Part shown: positions 11,103-21,448 of the stretch, one piece after another
Layout: each line of letters starts with the position of its first letter
Position numbering within the stretch: position 1 is the first letter of the stretch
NCBI GenBank assembly: GCA_030710605.1
Contig: CP092869.1
Coordinates: 9,273,854-9,337,853, forward strand
Origin: Cordylochernes scorpioides
Lineage: Eukaryota; Arthropoda; Arachnida; Pseudoscorpiones; Chernetidae
Reading direction: 5' to 3'
Length of the DNA: 64,000 nt
Translations under genes and position numbers: made by a program
Notes under the pieces: generated by a model
Seen by the model: the letters and a program-made list of their open reading frames with translations, nothing else
What the model was told of the DNA's origin: nothing
The model's database searches: none

Positions 11103-11382
11103 TGTTGGGAATCTTTTATGGTTCAGACAATGAAACAACAAATAACAAGTTTACTTACAGCTGAAGTGGTTTTAAAGAATTAGGCGATTTTACCTTTTAT
11201 GAAAGTATTTTAAATTTATTATTTTCAAAGAGAGATAGAAAAGAACATTTAACAATTTACATTACAATTACTAATTTTGTAAACAAAACCAACACTCCTT
11301 TGTTCTAGTTTTTATATTACAGTGTTGTCAGTCTAAAAGTATTTCAAGATCATTGATTTACTATTCTTCTTTTTTTCCAACA
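11103..11382 (-). repeat. Copia 5' LTR
   Basis: 280-bp partner of 8194-8473, followed on its inner side by the tRNA-Met-like primer binding site at 11087-11102. Flanked outside by the TAAAA target duplicate. Confidence 0.95.
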
Positions 11383-11747
11383 TAAAAATCGCAAAGTTCG
11401 TTATAATGATGGTATTTTCAATAGAATGGAATTGGGATTCGCTGTGGGTTCGTTATAAGGGAAGGTTCGCTATATCCAGGGTTTGCATTAGCGGGGTTTT
11501 ACTGTAAATCATCTTTACCATCAAAATAAGCTGAAAACAGTGCATCATTATTTTTGCCTGAACTGATGAGGCTTCAACTCCAAACCTTAGATTTTAGGTG
11601 GGCTTTTCACAATTCCCTAACTTCTCTCATGTTTGAAAAACCAAGCTTAGAATCCTTACTCTTCATTTTATATAAATAAACCTAACATATTTATTTATAG
11701 ATTTTGTAAAATGACATTTTTGTATAATTTTTTTGTTTAAAGTAATG

Positions 11748-11925
11748 TAGAGGTGAACCTTTCATTATAACAATAACACCTGGGACCACACAGGATTTGA
11801 TGTTGGTATAACCATGGTTAAAACAATAGAGACTCTTAAAACTTGGAACTTTAGAATTACAATATTTTATAACAAAGTAGCTATTATAAAGAAGGCTGGT
11901 ATAACAAGGATCTACTGTACACTGA
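11748..11925. mobile_element. Decayed TIR element fragment
   Basis: Contains GAGGTGAACC, TATAACAATAACACC and, at the far side, GGTATAACAAGGATCTACTG. This resembles the paired ends of a small Tigger-like MITE distinct from the CAGTAAAACCCC family. Short and diverged. The flanks 11505-11747 and 11926-12240 show no gene. Confidence 0.35.
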
Positions 11926-12259
11926 ATTTGGATTCAAAGTTAGTGAGGTGTTGCCCTTATTTTGTTCCTTCTCATTCATGATAGGAATTGTGGTACTGAC
12001 AACAGAACTAAGGTGTATCTTACCTCTTAAAGTGACTCCCACTTGTATTTTGGAGATAAATGATACTTTGGCCAGAAGAAATTGTTTGATTTGTGTCAGT
12101 CTATATCATTCATCAAGATTGGAATGCCTTCTATCATTCACTTCACTTTCTAATTTTGACAAATGTAAAAAAATAAATATCTACTATCCAATTGTCATTT
12201 AGCTGCAGAATAGGAGTGCTGGTGGGTATCTTTATATATGTTTGCCATTAAAATAATGA

Positions 12260-12432
12260 TTTCTGGAGGTGTTTCTTCATTCTTTATTAATGTAATCTCA
12301 AGGTTTTTTTTGGCATCTCTGCCCTTTTACAGGAATACAAAATTAATAATAATTTTGTACTCCTGTAGAAAGGCAGAGATGCCCAAAACCTTGAGTATTA
12401 CATTATTAAAAAATGAAACTCATCTCCAGAAA
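12260..12432. repeat. Long near-perfect inverted repeat (hairpin, ~80-bp arms)
   Basis: The left arm (from TTTCTGGAGGTG, through CTCAAGG, GGCATCTCTGCC and ACAGGA) is the reverse complement of the right arm (TCCTGT, GGCAGAGATGCC, CCTTGAG, CATCTCCAGAAA). The centre is AAAATTAATAATAATTTT. It lies in the sarcoglycan intron. It could be a foldback MITE or a hairpin-RNA locus. No protein. Confidence 0.85.
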
Positions 12433-12982
12433 CCTGTGTATTATTTTAATTTATATCCAGGAGATTCAAATCAAGTATATTTTCCATCATAATATTTGCT
12501 TGATTTCATACACCATTCATCGTTTCACCCCCATATGTGAAACAATTAATATATTACATATATCACAGGATTGGTCTCTTAACACTGTTTTGGAAGTTTT
12601 TCAAGACGTAAAGATGAGCCTCTCTTAAATATAATTGCTTTAGAGAAGCTTCAGATGTAGATGACATAGATTCAGATGTAAATGGTAATGATCACTTTTA
12701 ATTGTGCCACATAATTTATCCATTCACCCAGTATTGTCATTGATTGTGTGGCCTTTTATAGGTCTAACCTAACCACTAGCTAGATCACCACAATGTGTTT
12801 ATGACTGTTGGTGTGGGACTTATTATTAGAAATTTTCAGCTAACCACCACTACATGAAAAATTCATAGCCCATGTTATAAAGCAGTTAGTAAAATTGCTC
12901 ACCTTTAGTAAATCTTATTTAAAATGGATCACCATTGTGTTGTATTAAAACATTAGAGAAAGTCAACCAAAGGTGTAGAGAG

Positions 12983-13172
12983 AGACTCTCTGCCTTGGGT
13001 GATGATCAGAGTGGGGGCCAGCTACAACTACTCCCTGGACCTACAAGGCCTGGCTCGAGAGGTGCAGCCCCTGCGGACCAGGGTGCCCTGCCCTCGAGAT
13101 TACAGGAGGACCTCAGCCGAGCTCTTGTTCCGCCGTCGCAGCTTTATTTCTGATTGGTGCCATTTCTCCTTG
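12983..13172 (+). CDS. Sarcoglycan alpha/epsilon-type, internal exon C
   Basis: Reads DSLPWVMIRVGASYNYSLDL, later VPCPRDYRRTSAELLFRRRS and FISDWCHFSL. This matches the membrane-proximal ectodomain of alpha/epsilon sarcoglycans (the VMVGADV..., then CP/CS, then ...IDWCKISLV pattern), including the conserved cysteines and the DWC motif. The acceptor AG at 12981-12982 keeps phase with exon B's downstream frame. The donor GTTACC at 13173 is weak but gives phase 0, which matches exon D. The intron before it is 7.4 kb and is filled with the Tigger and Copia insertions. GC-rich compared with its surroundings. Confidence 0.85.
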
Positions 13173-13379
13173 GTTACCATGCCAAGTGCTCCTGCATGCC
13201 TCTGCAAGTTTATGGAAGATATTCCATTAGAGTGCATCCTCTCTTGCTGCCTTAGCTTTCAAACATCCATTACTTGAGAGCAATTTTTGTTTGCTCTTGG
13301 CAGGAGAATGTTGCTATAATTTATTAATTTTTATTGTTGCTTTAAGTAAAAATATTTTTAGGCAAAGTTAAACCTAGTA

Positions 13380-14522
13380 CAGTAAAACCCCGCTAAGACG
13401 AACCATGGCTATAACGAACCTTCCCTTATAACGAACCCATCGAAAATCCGCATTCCATTCCATTAAAATTACCATCGCTATAACGAACTTTTCACTTTTC
13501 AAACTAGCGAACTATCGCTATAACGAACCCAATTTTGGTCCCAAAATATTAAATTCTATAAAAAATACCATGCTTATAACGAACTTTTAATTTTAATTCT
13601 AAAATTCCAAAATTATAATTTTCAAAACTAATTAAAATTTTGTGTGAGCTCTAGCTCACAGATCGCAATTCAAAACAAAGAATTTAGCGACATTGTTTGT
13701 TTATATTCACGTTCTATTTTTATACTGCGCACTTTTATAAATTTTTCATGCCTTATTGAAAACTAAATTTCTTAACTCTACATTAGGAAAATTCCTTAAA
13801 ACATGATTAAATTATTAAAACCAGTTTTAAAATATAATGGAAGTGCCAAAGAAAAAGTCGCTCGTACCAAGATATCACTTGAAAAGAAATTAACCATCAT
13901 AAAAGCTATTGAGAGTGGTACATCGCAAGCGGAACTTCGGAAGAGAATGAAAATGAGCAAAAGTAGCATTTCTACGATATGGCAAAAAAGAAGACTATAA
14001 AAAAAAATGCTACAAAGAGGAATCAATCCCAACTATTGCCGCTATCGTCAGTGTCATTATGAGGAATATGTTAAAGCAGAAAAAAATAACAGACTTCTTC
14101 AAGTAAGCCTTTGTGTCCTATATTGTAAAATAATAATATTTATTTAAAATATATTTTTATACCTTTTAAAATATTATTAATAAAGTTTTTATTTAATTTT
14201 TATAAATAAGGTATTCTTTTCTTGGATTTTTTTGACATATGGGGGGGCAGGTTGCATTTATACTAATTAAATTATCAGAGGAACTGATCAAAAAGGCAAT
14301 ATTTTCACATGATTTTGTTTTTATTTTAATATACAGCTTTAATATATAGAAATAGGTTAATTTAGGGGGAAAAAAAGCAGCCAATATTAAGAGGGAGCCT
14401 CTTTTTTTTTTTTGCGCATGCCCTTTAATTATATCCTAAAAAAAAATTTAAATACCCAAACCGTGGCTATAGTGAACCAAAAGTCCCGTCCCAATGGGGT
14501 TCACTATAGAGGGGTTTTACTG
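13380..14522 (-). mobile_element. pogo/Tigger-like element with transposase N-terminal remnant
   Basis: Starts CAGTAAAACCCCGCTAAGAC and ends GAGGGGTTTTACTG; 1143 bp; TA flanks. The GCTAAGACGAACC side carries at least five TATAACGAAC repeats within 200 bp, likely transposase-binding subterminal repeats. It is the only copy in the window with a recognisable transposase piece (13803-14000). Confidence 0.85.
13803..14000 (+). pseudogene. CENP-B-type helix-turn-helix of a pogo/Tigger transposase, truncated
   Basis: A 65-residue frame: after a short lead comes KISLEKKLTIIKAIESGTSQ, then AELRKRMKMSKSSISTIWQK. This is the psq/CENP-B N-terminal DNA-binding fold used by pogo-superfamily transposases (L.EKL.II..IE.G.....A...G.S.STI..I). 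The frame stops there. The second HTH domain and the DDE domain are absent. It lies inside a CAGTAAAACCCC-ended element, which ties the family to pogo/Tigger. Confidence 0.75.
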
Positions 14523-14687
14523 TAGTTAGTCATGGCATGCCTTTTAATTTCCATTTGATTTGCTTGATCTTTCACATCCTTTGTCATATAGATTCTCAAC
14601 AAGGTTTTTGCTTGCCAATTTAGAAGTGCATGCCTGGTGTTTTTCCAAAAGAACACAATTTTCTCACAAATTGTTGGAATGTTTCAG

Positions 14688-14887
14688 GTGACGGATGAAG
14701 TCCAGGTTACAGAACCCAACCAGTTCCAACCCATGGTGGTTCAAGACACCTTCCACTTGAGACAGCTCTCCTTTGAGCCCCGCAATAACTTTGCGGACTT
14801 TGTCCTGTCTCTCTTAGTGCCGGGGTTTCTACTGGCTGTTCTTCTGGGGCTTCTCGGCACGGCCATGTGTCGCCGGGCCTTCAATGG
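14688..14887 (+). CDS. Sarcoglycan alpha/epsilon-type, transmembrane exon D
   Basis: Acceptor TGTTTCAG ends at 14687; donor GTAACT at 14888; phase 0 in, phase 2 out. It reads VTDEVQVTEPNQFQP, then FEPRNNFADFVLSLLVPGFL, LAVLLGLLGTAMCRR and AFNG. The ~24-residue hydrophobic span followed by CRR corresponds to the single transmembrane helix and start of the cytoplasmic tail in alpha/epsilon sarcoglycans (a D(F/Y)...L..VP...A..L...L..MCCRREG pattern). The cytoplasmic-tail exon was not found with confidence. The following intron would contain all the retroelements to at least 50 kb, if the gene continues on this strand. Confidence 0.85.
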
Positions 14888-15019
14888 GTAACTTCTTGCC
14901 CCTTGAACTGATGTGCCAAAGACCAATTCCTATTCATGTATAACTTATTTCACGTTAAAAGATATTCTATTACAATGTAAAAATAAAGGCAAGCTATTCT
15001 TCTACTGGCCTATTTAAAG

Positions 15020-15550
15020 AAAAATCAGTAAAAATATATTGTCTCAGAGTTCTTTAATTCAACACCTCAAGGGATCAGAATTTTCAGTCAAATTATAGTC
15101 AGTTGATTATTAATTCATTGAAAATTCACTATTTTTCTTGAAATTTTTTTGTCAATGTTGAGGGGTTGTTGATTGAAAGTCTGTGTTGAATTATAGCTGG
15201 TTAGGTTAAAGTAAATAGGCTTTTGGAATTTGAAAAGCCTTTGAGTTATAGTCAGTTAAATTAAAACAGTAATTTGAAAGGGTAATGGTTGATATTTTAA
15301 AAATTGGTTGTATTAAAAAGTCAGTTGTATAGGAGTGCTCAATACTCGAAAGTTTGCCTTTCAGATAATTTTTATAATGTAATAAAGAAACACTTTATTG
15401 GAGAAATATTTCATATAAATTCCTATACAAGTACGGAGCAGCAGATCCAATAATTGGCAGCATTGGTAAACATCCCAGTGTTTTCAATCTCCCAGGCCAC
15501 TACATCCATTTGATACAAAAGTGTACTGTCATCATGTGGTTAAATCAAGA
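15020..15550. other. AT-rich non-coding stretch
   Basis: No open frame, RNA gene or repeat end seen. It contains several short imperfect GTTAAATT / AGTCAGTTG-type words, but nothing I can name. Presumed intron of the sarcoglycan gene. Confidence 0.5.
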
Positions 15551-15701
15551 AGTTCCTGTATGTGTTGGTTTTTTGTATATAGAGGTTGTAATGTTGTTAT
15601 TGTTGTATGATAAGTTCATGTCCAGGAAATTTATTGATTTGTTGTTATCTACTTCCATAGAGTAATTGATATTAGGCACTAGATTGTTGAAAGTATCCAA
15701 A
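15551..15701 (-). repeat. Inverted copy of the Penelope-like ORF (5' inversion)
   Basis: Reverse complement of the segment at about 15849-16005 of the adjacent ORF (for example GAAAGTATCCAAAAT here against ATTTTGGATACTTTC there, and TTCCTGTATGTGTTG against CAACACATACAGGAA). The inverted piece abuts the forward copy at 15702-15703. Such 5' inversions are known for retroelements that insert by target-primed reverse transcription. Confidence 0.85.
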
Positions 15702-15702
15702 A

Positions 15703-16731
15703 TCAAATCCAATATCACCAAACGCAGCTTGTATTACTATAGGCCAATTAGAAATAAAAGCTCTAAATTCACTTAAAAATGATGTTTATTATTTTAAAAG
15801 ATATGTGGATGACTCCATTTTATTTATTAATCAGGGAAGTGAACAAAAAATTTTGGATACTTTCAACAATATAGTGCCTGATATCAATTACTCTATGGAA
15901 GTAGATAACAACAAATCAATAAATTTCTTGGACATGAACTTATCATACAACAATAACAACATTACAACCTCTATATACAAAAAAACAACACATACAGGAA
16001 CTTATTGGAACTTTAGCTCACAGCACCATTTCAGCCAAAAAGTAGGATTAGTAAAAGCTCTTATATATAGAGCTTTTACACTCATTAATGATACAACTAA
16101 AAGAAATATAGAAATTAACAACATCAAAAAAGAACTAATCAATGAAGATTTTCCCATCAAATTGATAGATAGAATAATAGAAGACATGAACCAAAAATAT
16201 GAGAATAATACTTTAATTCAAAATCTAAAGTGCAAAAACAAAGAAGCCAAATTTATCACATTGCCATTTATAAACCAAAAGTTTGCAAGAAATTTGACTA
16301 ATATATTCAAAAAGTATGAAAAAATAAACATTGCATGGAAACCATGTAACCCTATCTCTCAATATATCAACAACCATAAGAACACTCACATACCAAATAG
16401 AGCAGGTTTAATTTATGAAGTGAAATGTGAAAAATGTGACCAATGTTATGTAGGGCAAACATCCAGAACTTTAAAAGAAAGAATGAAAAATCATGAATAT
16501 GCTCTGAAATGGGATAAAATTGAGAATTCTGCACTTGTAGAACATAGAAAAATCACAGGACATAATAATTTTAACCTAAAAGAAACAAAGATACTAGATT
16601 ATGAGAAAAATTATTTTAAGAGACAATTTAAAGAAGCATTTTTCATTCAAAAGAAATGTGCTACAATTAACAGAATGGAAGAAAGAGGAAATATAAATGA
16701 TATTTATAGATATGCTTTTAATTATATTTGA
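15703..16731 (+). pseudogene. Penelope-like element RT C-terminus and GIY-YIG endonuclease
   Basis: 5'-truncated but open from 15703 to the stop at 16731. It begins with the RT motif NPISPN...GQLEIKAL, followed by FKRYVDDSILF (catalytic YVDD at ~15795-15815). Next comes a thumb/linker and then the GIY-YIG endonuclease module: GLIYEVKCEKCDQCYVGQTS, then R.LKERMKNH. The paired cysteines (CEKC...C) are typical of Penelope-like elements. The internal start at 15805 is only a GTG/ATG within the RT. No frameshift is visible in 340 codons, so this copy decayed little. Function: RT plus endonuclease for target-primed insertion. Missing: the N-terminal RT motifs. Confidence 0.9.
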
Positions 16732-16965
16732 AAAAACTTTTAATTCTAAGAATATTAATCAGCAGGTGTTTTTCCCATCTGTTTATCAGATAAATATCTT
16801 CTTATCTGTTATCTTGTTTACACACTTGATAACAGGAACTATTTAAAAGCATGCTGTGGTAAAATTCTCTCATTCAGTACTTTTGTCTGAAGATGGTAAC
16901 AACGCTGTTACCGAAACGTCACACACTATTTATTTATTTGGATTTGGTCTTATTACCTTGTGTTT
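16732..16965 (+). mobile_element. Penelope-like element 3' untranslated end
   Basis: Non-coding tail after the stop, with the hammerhead-like motif at 16887-16920 and the terminal block GGATTTGGTCTTATTACCTT. The same terminal sequence recurs at 58150-58243, showing it is a fixed 3' end of the family. Confidence 0.7.
16887..16920 (+). ncRNA. Hammerhead-ribozyme-like motif in Penelope 3' end
   Basis: Order of elements: core CTGAAGA (16887-16893), stem II GGTAAC / GTTACC with loop AACGCT, GAAA, then C and the cleavage-type triplet GTC (16918-16920). The flanks TGT and ACA can form a short stem I. Penelope-like elements are known to carry type I hammerheads with tiny stem III. Here stem III is nearly absent, so any activity would need a dimer or a variant fold. 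Confidence 0.5.
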
Positions 16966-16989
16966 AAAAGATAAGAAAGTTTAAAAAAA

Positions 16990-17937
16990 AGGCTCGAAAT
17001 ATTATTCATGACTGTAAAAATGTCACCAGCACTCATAATATTTTCCATGAAAAAATCAATATGAAAGAGCTGGATTATGCATTAGAAAATACTGACCTAA
17101 ACAAGACTCCTGGGCCAGATGGAATCCATGGCCAAATGATATCAAACTTGGGCAAAAATGGCAAAGAAAGACTTCTTGATATTTTCAATAACTCCTGGAA
17201 AACTGGAAAATTGCCTCAAGACTGGAAAACTGGAACAATAATTCCTATTAAAAAACTTGACAAATCTGCTGATGACCCAAAAATCTACCGACCTATCTCT
17301 CTCACAAGTATTTGCTGCAAATTAATGGAAAAAATTATACTCAGACGAGAGACTCACCTACCACCTCAACACAATAAATCTCTTACCAGAAGAACAATAT
17401 GGATTTTGGAAAGGACATGGGACAATAGACCAACTCTTATTTTTCACACAAAAGGTAAAAGATGCACAAAACAGAAAACCAACTATCCACACCATAGCTG
17501 CTTTTTTAGACCTTACACAAGCTTTTGACAAGGTATGGAAAAACAAGTTAATTACAAAATTATACAAACATTTTAAAATTGATGGGAAAGCTATCACTTG
17601 GATAAATGATTTCCTTAAAATAGATACATCAGGGTCAAATATAATGGCACTCTATCTAAAACCTTCAAATTGTACCAAGGATTACCACAAGGATCAGTCC
17701 TTAGCCCAACTCTCTTCACCCTATTTATTGCAGGCATAGAAGAAAAAATTTGCATAAAACCAATATTGGACTTTTCGCTGATGACAATATTCTATGGAGC
17801 AGCTACACTAACTTAAAAAAGCTGAAAGGATTTGAACAAGACTCTTCTCCACCTAGAAAAATTTGCTAATAAACATAAATTAGAATTTAACCCCCAAAAT
17901 CTGAAACCTGTCTTTTTACTACCGATAGGAAACTATA
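16990..17937 (+). pseudogene. I/Jockey-group LINE reverse transcriptase, 5' part (frameshifted)
   Basis: Reads KTPGPDGIHGQMISNL, WKTGTIIPIKK and YRPISLTSICCKLMEKII in the first frame (17061-17345), then frameshifts near 17348. It continues with the RT motifs EEQYGFWKGHGTIDQL, LDLTQAFDKVW, GLPQGSVLSPTLF and FADD (~17770) across at least two more frame changes. These are RT domains 1-5 of a non-LTR element. The endonuclease domain upstream is missing. It stops at the Tigger-like insertion at 17938 and resumes at 19382. Confidence 0.88.
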
Positions 17938-19381
17938 TAGTAAAACCCCTCTATATTGAACCCCAATGGGACAGAGCTTTTGGTTCACTATAGCCACGGT
18001 TCAATATAGCCACGGTTTGTCCATTTTTTAAAACTTTTCTAAATTTTTAGACCGTATAATTAAAAAACAGCCATACATACAGGAAAAGGCAGCCACTTAA
18101 TAATGGTCACTTTGTTTTAATTCCCTAAATTGACCTATTTCCTTACATTAATGCTGAATATCAAAAGAAGTCATTTGTTAATAGGTTCTTCTTATCATTA
18201 GCATACATGTTTTTATATAAACCTATGTATTATTTAAAAATTAAGCCAAATTCTCTAGGCAAAACATTATTAATTATATATTTAAAAGGTATAAGAGTAT
18301 TTTAGAACATCTTTCTCAAATAATAAAATACTATATTTATTTTTAAAAATGCCTCTAATACCTTGTTGTTTGAAAGTGAAAAGTGAAATTTGTAAATCAG
18401 AATTGTCTTAAAATATCGTTATTTCCATCAAAGGAATGAATCTCCATGTATTCTGAAACATTTGAAGATGAATTAAAAGTATCCAATTCAGAAAAATCGG
18501 TCGCGAAACATGTTGATACGATAGCGCGATCGGGAAAATTGCGAATAAAAAACGACAATTTACCAACACCAAATCGGTGGTAAAACGGCCGGCTAGGGGG
18601 AATATCCGCGTGTGTGAGTCATATACCTAACAAGAATTCCATTCTAAAAATAGAACTGTAATGATAGTTTTTGAGACGTTATAAGTCGATTTGTTTGTGG
18701 CCCATGAGACACGGGGGAACTTGGGGGAACCGCTTTTTTTTCTTCTTCTTCTTCCAATTCCAGTTTCCACAGATTCTTCTGAAGTGTATATTAAATTTTG
18801 TTTTTAACCTGTTATTCAAACTCTTTCTGGCCTTAAAATTATTTGGAATTATTTTTTAGCCTAGGTTAAACTTGATATAGAACGCTTCTAAAAGGGCATG
18901 CTGCCACTGTTTTTTTTTTTTTTTAGAACGCCACTCTTTATTTCTTTTCTTTATTTTGGAAGCCATTTGTATTTTCTTCTATTTCAAAATTGTCGAATGC
19001 AAATATATTCTATTAAATAAAAGTATAATGTGTAAAAATTTATACAACCTACAGCAAAAATAGAATGGAAATGAAAACAAACAATGCCGCTAATTTTTTG
19101 TTTTGAAATTGCGATCCGTGAGCTGAAACATGCCCAAAATTTTGTTGTTTTAAAATTTTTTTAAATCACAATTTTAAGTTCGTTATAAGCATGGTATTTT
19201 CAATAGATTTTATCATTTTGGGACCGAAAATAGGTTCGTTATAGGGGTAGTTCGTTATTTTAAAAATCGCAAATTTCGTTATAACGATGGTATTTTCAAT
19301 GGAATGGAATTGGGAATCGCCATGGGTTCGTTATAAGGGAAGGATCGCTATATCCAGGGTTCGTATTAGCGGGGTTTTAAT
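17938..19381 (+). mobile_element. Full-length pogo/Tigger-like element inserted in LINE RT
   Basis: ~1440 bp, starting (T)AGTAAAACCCCTC with the first C changed and ending GGGGTTTTAATG (two changes). The body is the same as the 1326-2765 copy. LINE coding similarity stops and restarts at its edges, which fixes its borders and orientation. Confidence 0.85.
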
Positions 19382-20139
19382 GAAAGAACAACAATTACAA
19401 TATAATAAATACCTAAATATCTCGGCTACACCCTGGATCCAGAAATTAACTCCAGTAAACATATTGAAGAAGTTTTTAGAAAAGGAAGAGACAGACTAAA
19501 AATCCTGAAATATATTTCAGGAAGAGAGTGGGGAGCCGATGCAACCACACTAAAATTAACTTACACATCTCTAATTATACCTATCCTGGAATATGGTTAT
19601 CAAATCTATGGTACAGCATCTGAAACAAATCTAAAATCACTGGAAAGGATACAACTAAGCGCAGCTATAATTATTACAGGTCTTCGAAATACCTGTCCTA
19701 ATGATATTGTACTTTACGAAGCAGACATTATGCCCTTAGAGGATAAAAGAAGCTACAATATGCCAAAATACAAAAACAAAATCAAGAGTTATGGCAACAA
19801 GCACAGAACTTCCAATTACATACTTAATTGAGAATCCAATATAAGACTCAAAAAAGAAGGCCCTCTCTACCTGGCCAAAAGAAATGGATTTTTAAAATAT
19901 AAAGTGAAAAAAAAATTATTTTGCAGAAAAAATATCTCCTGCGAACGACTACAAAATGTTATTTTTAATGACACTTTAAATGAACCCTCCAACAAACAAT
20001 ATCAAAATCCCGAATACTTAAGACAATTATCATTAGATATAATTAATAACACACACATTCCTAAAAATGCTATAACTATCTACACCGATGGTAGCAGAGA
20101 CGAGTTAGGACACACTGGCAGTGGCTGTCTCATTAAAAC
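19382..20139 (+). pseudogene. LINE middle section: RT thumb and RNase H start
   Basis: After the Tigger-like insert the LINE continues: RLKILKYISGREWGAD, then LTYTSLIIPILEYG and SLERIQLSAAIIITGLRNTC (the conserved post-RT region). From 19904 it is open into the RNase H domain with ITIYTDGSRDELGHTGSGC (first catalytic Asp in YTDGS). The coding sequence is cut after codon Lys-Thr at 20139 by the giant LTR element and resumes in frame at 48336. Confidence 0.9.
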
Positions 20140-20999
20140 TGTTGGATCCGTTCTTAGCGTCCCATAAGAACATCCCTCTTCTAATCCTACCTAGCTCAGT
20201 GGACTAAATTCTTTTCTTTTAGCCTATATGTGCAGAAAATGTAACACACGCCAAATGTTTACACCAACTTGTATATCAACTTGGGTTAAAACTCAGATAC
20301 ACACATAATAGGATATAGCGAACACAAAAGATCCATGTTTAATACTTAATATGTAATTTGTTTCAGGGTAAAGGTATCACACATATTTAAAATAATAATA
20401 ACTCAAAAGTTTTATTGTTATCTCAGTGTACAAATCTCAATTATGGGTGATTCTACATGGATAAAATTTATTGTTTAAGGATTTCAAGCAAGAATGAGAT
20501 TTTATACTTATTAGGAACATAAATATGCCTTTCTCTACATATAAAAAACATGCCATAATTGGCAAACCTACCAAATAATACTTAATGAACATAAAATCTA
20601 ATTTCCTTTTAAACTCTAAGGTCTCATACAAAGGGCAAAAAAAATATGAAATTTTCATACCTATCGAAGTAAGTTAAAACATGTCTTTCTGACATATTAA
20701 AGTAAGCTCAAAATTAACAAAGATAAGATGTTAACATACCGTTTCTACTGGATACCAGCGTTCCCAGCGGTCGGCCATTTCGTCCGCGTCCCGTTCAAAA
20801 GCTTGATCAAAACTGGCGTTGTTTTTCAAACAGCGCGCGCGCCCTCAGTGTAAAAAAAAAATTCCTACAGAGTAATAAAACTTATATATAAATATTCTCA
20901 GAATAGTTAAAAATGAATATTATTATTTTAAAAAAATATAGAAAATTTTGGAATAAAATAATAATATTATTTTTTTTTCTTAAAAGAGAAATATCGAAA

Positions 21000-21330
21000 T
21001 AATAAATATAGATGCTTAATCCTTTAAGAAATTTAAAATTCTTCCTTTCTTTTAAAAGAAAAGTTTGAGGTAATAAAAATTGATAAAAATAAGGATAACA
21101 AAATATATAATTTATCTTTAAATTTAAGGTAATTTCTACTTTAGGAAATTCGAAATTAGGCTCCTTCTTATTAGAAGGTTTGAGATAATAATAAAATTGA
21201 TCAAATATAGGGATAATAAAATATAAATTTATTTATTTTAAATTTAAAGTAATTTCTTCTTTAAGAAATTTGAAATCAAACCTCCTCTCTTTAAAAGAGG
21301 GCTTGAGATAATAATAAAATTGATCTGGGT
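21000..21330. repeat. Hairpin-bearing ~115-bp tandem units in the LTR
   Basis: Three consecutive units share TTGAG-TAATAA-AAATTGAT wording. Each contains a local inverted repeat with a different sequence: TTTCTTTTAAAAGAAA, CCTTCT-TATT-AGAAGG and CCTCTCTTTAAAAGAGGG. A second hairpin (AATTTCTT...AAGAAATT and variants) accompanies units 2 and 3. The same arrangement is in the other LTR at about 47040-47375. Confidence 0.65.
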
Positions 21331-21448
21331 ATATAATTAATTGATTTTATTCATTTTAGAATAAAGAATGGACTTGAAATTTCCCTAAAGGCAACATGAT
21401 GTTGGGCGTTTCGTTGCATATAAAGGGTGATTGGCGAATCTATATACA

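Larger units (their letters stand above)
8194..11382 (-). mobile_element. Copia LTR retrotransposon, internally deleted, very young
   Basis: Two 280-bp LTRs (8194-8473 and 11103-11382; TGTTGGG...TCCAACA) with TAAAA target duplication. By eye the LTRs are identical. On the - strand, directly after the 5' LTR comes TGGTAGCAGAGCGTGG, whose first 11 bases fit the complement of the initiator-tRNA-Met 3' end (primer site, 11087-11102). AAGAGGGAA just before the 3' LTR is the polypurine tract. The 2.6-kb interior lacks most of gag, the protease and the integrase N-terminus, has an in-frame TAG in pol, and lacks an integrase catalytic Asp. It must have moved with proteins supplied in trans, or been damaged after insertion. 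Confidence 0.95.
6937..11504 (+). mobile_element. pogo/Tigger-like element split by a Copia insertion
   Basis: Left part 6937-8193 and right part 11388-11504 together form one family member. It begins CATTAAAACCCCTC and ends GGGGTTTTACTG. The Copia element at 8194-11382 sits inside, with the pentamer TAAAA duplicated on both sides (8189-8193 and 11383-11387). It begins 9 bp after the previous Tigger-like element ends, so two copies lie back to back. Confidence 0.85.

Noticed and set aside
20437..20658. 73-codon - strand frame in the giant LTR (identical at 46509-46730)
   Set aside because: Present twice only because it is in both LTRs. It is AT-rich with no domain, so I do not call a protein, though its lack of stops in both copies was noted.
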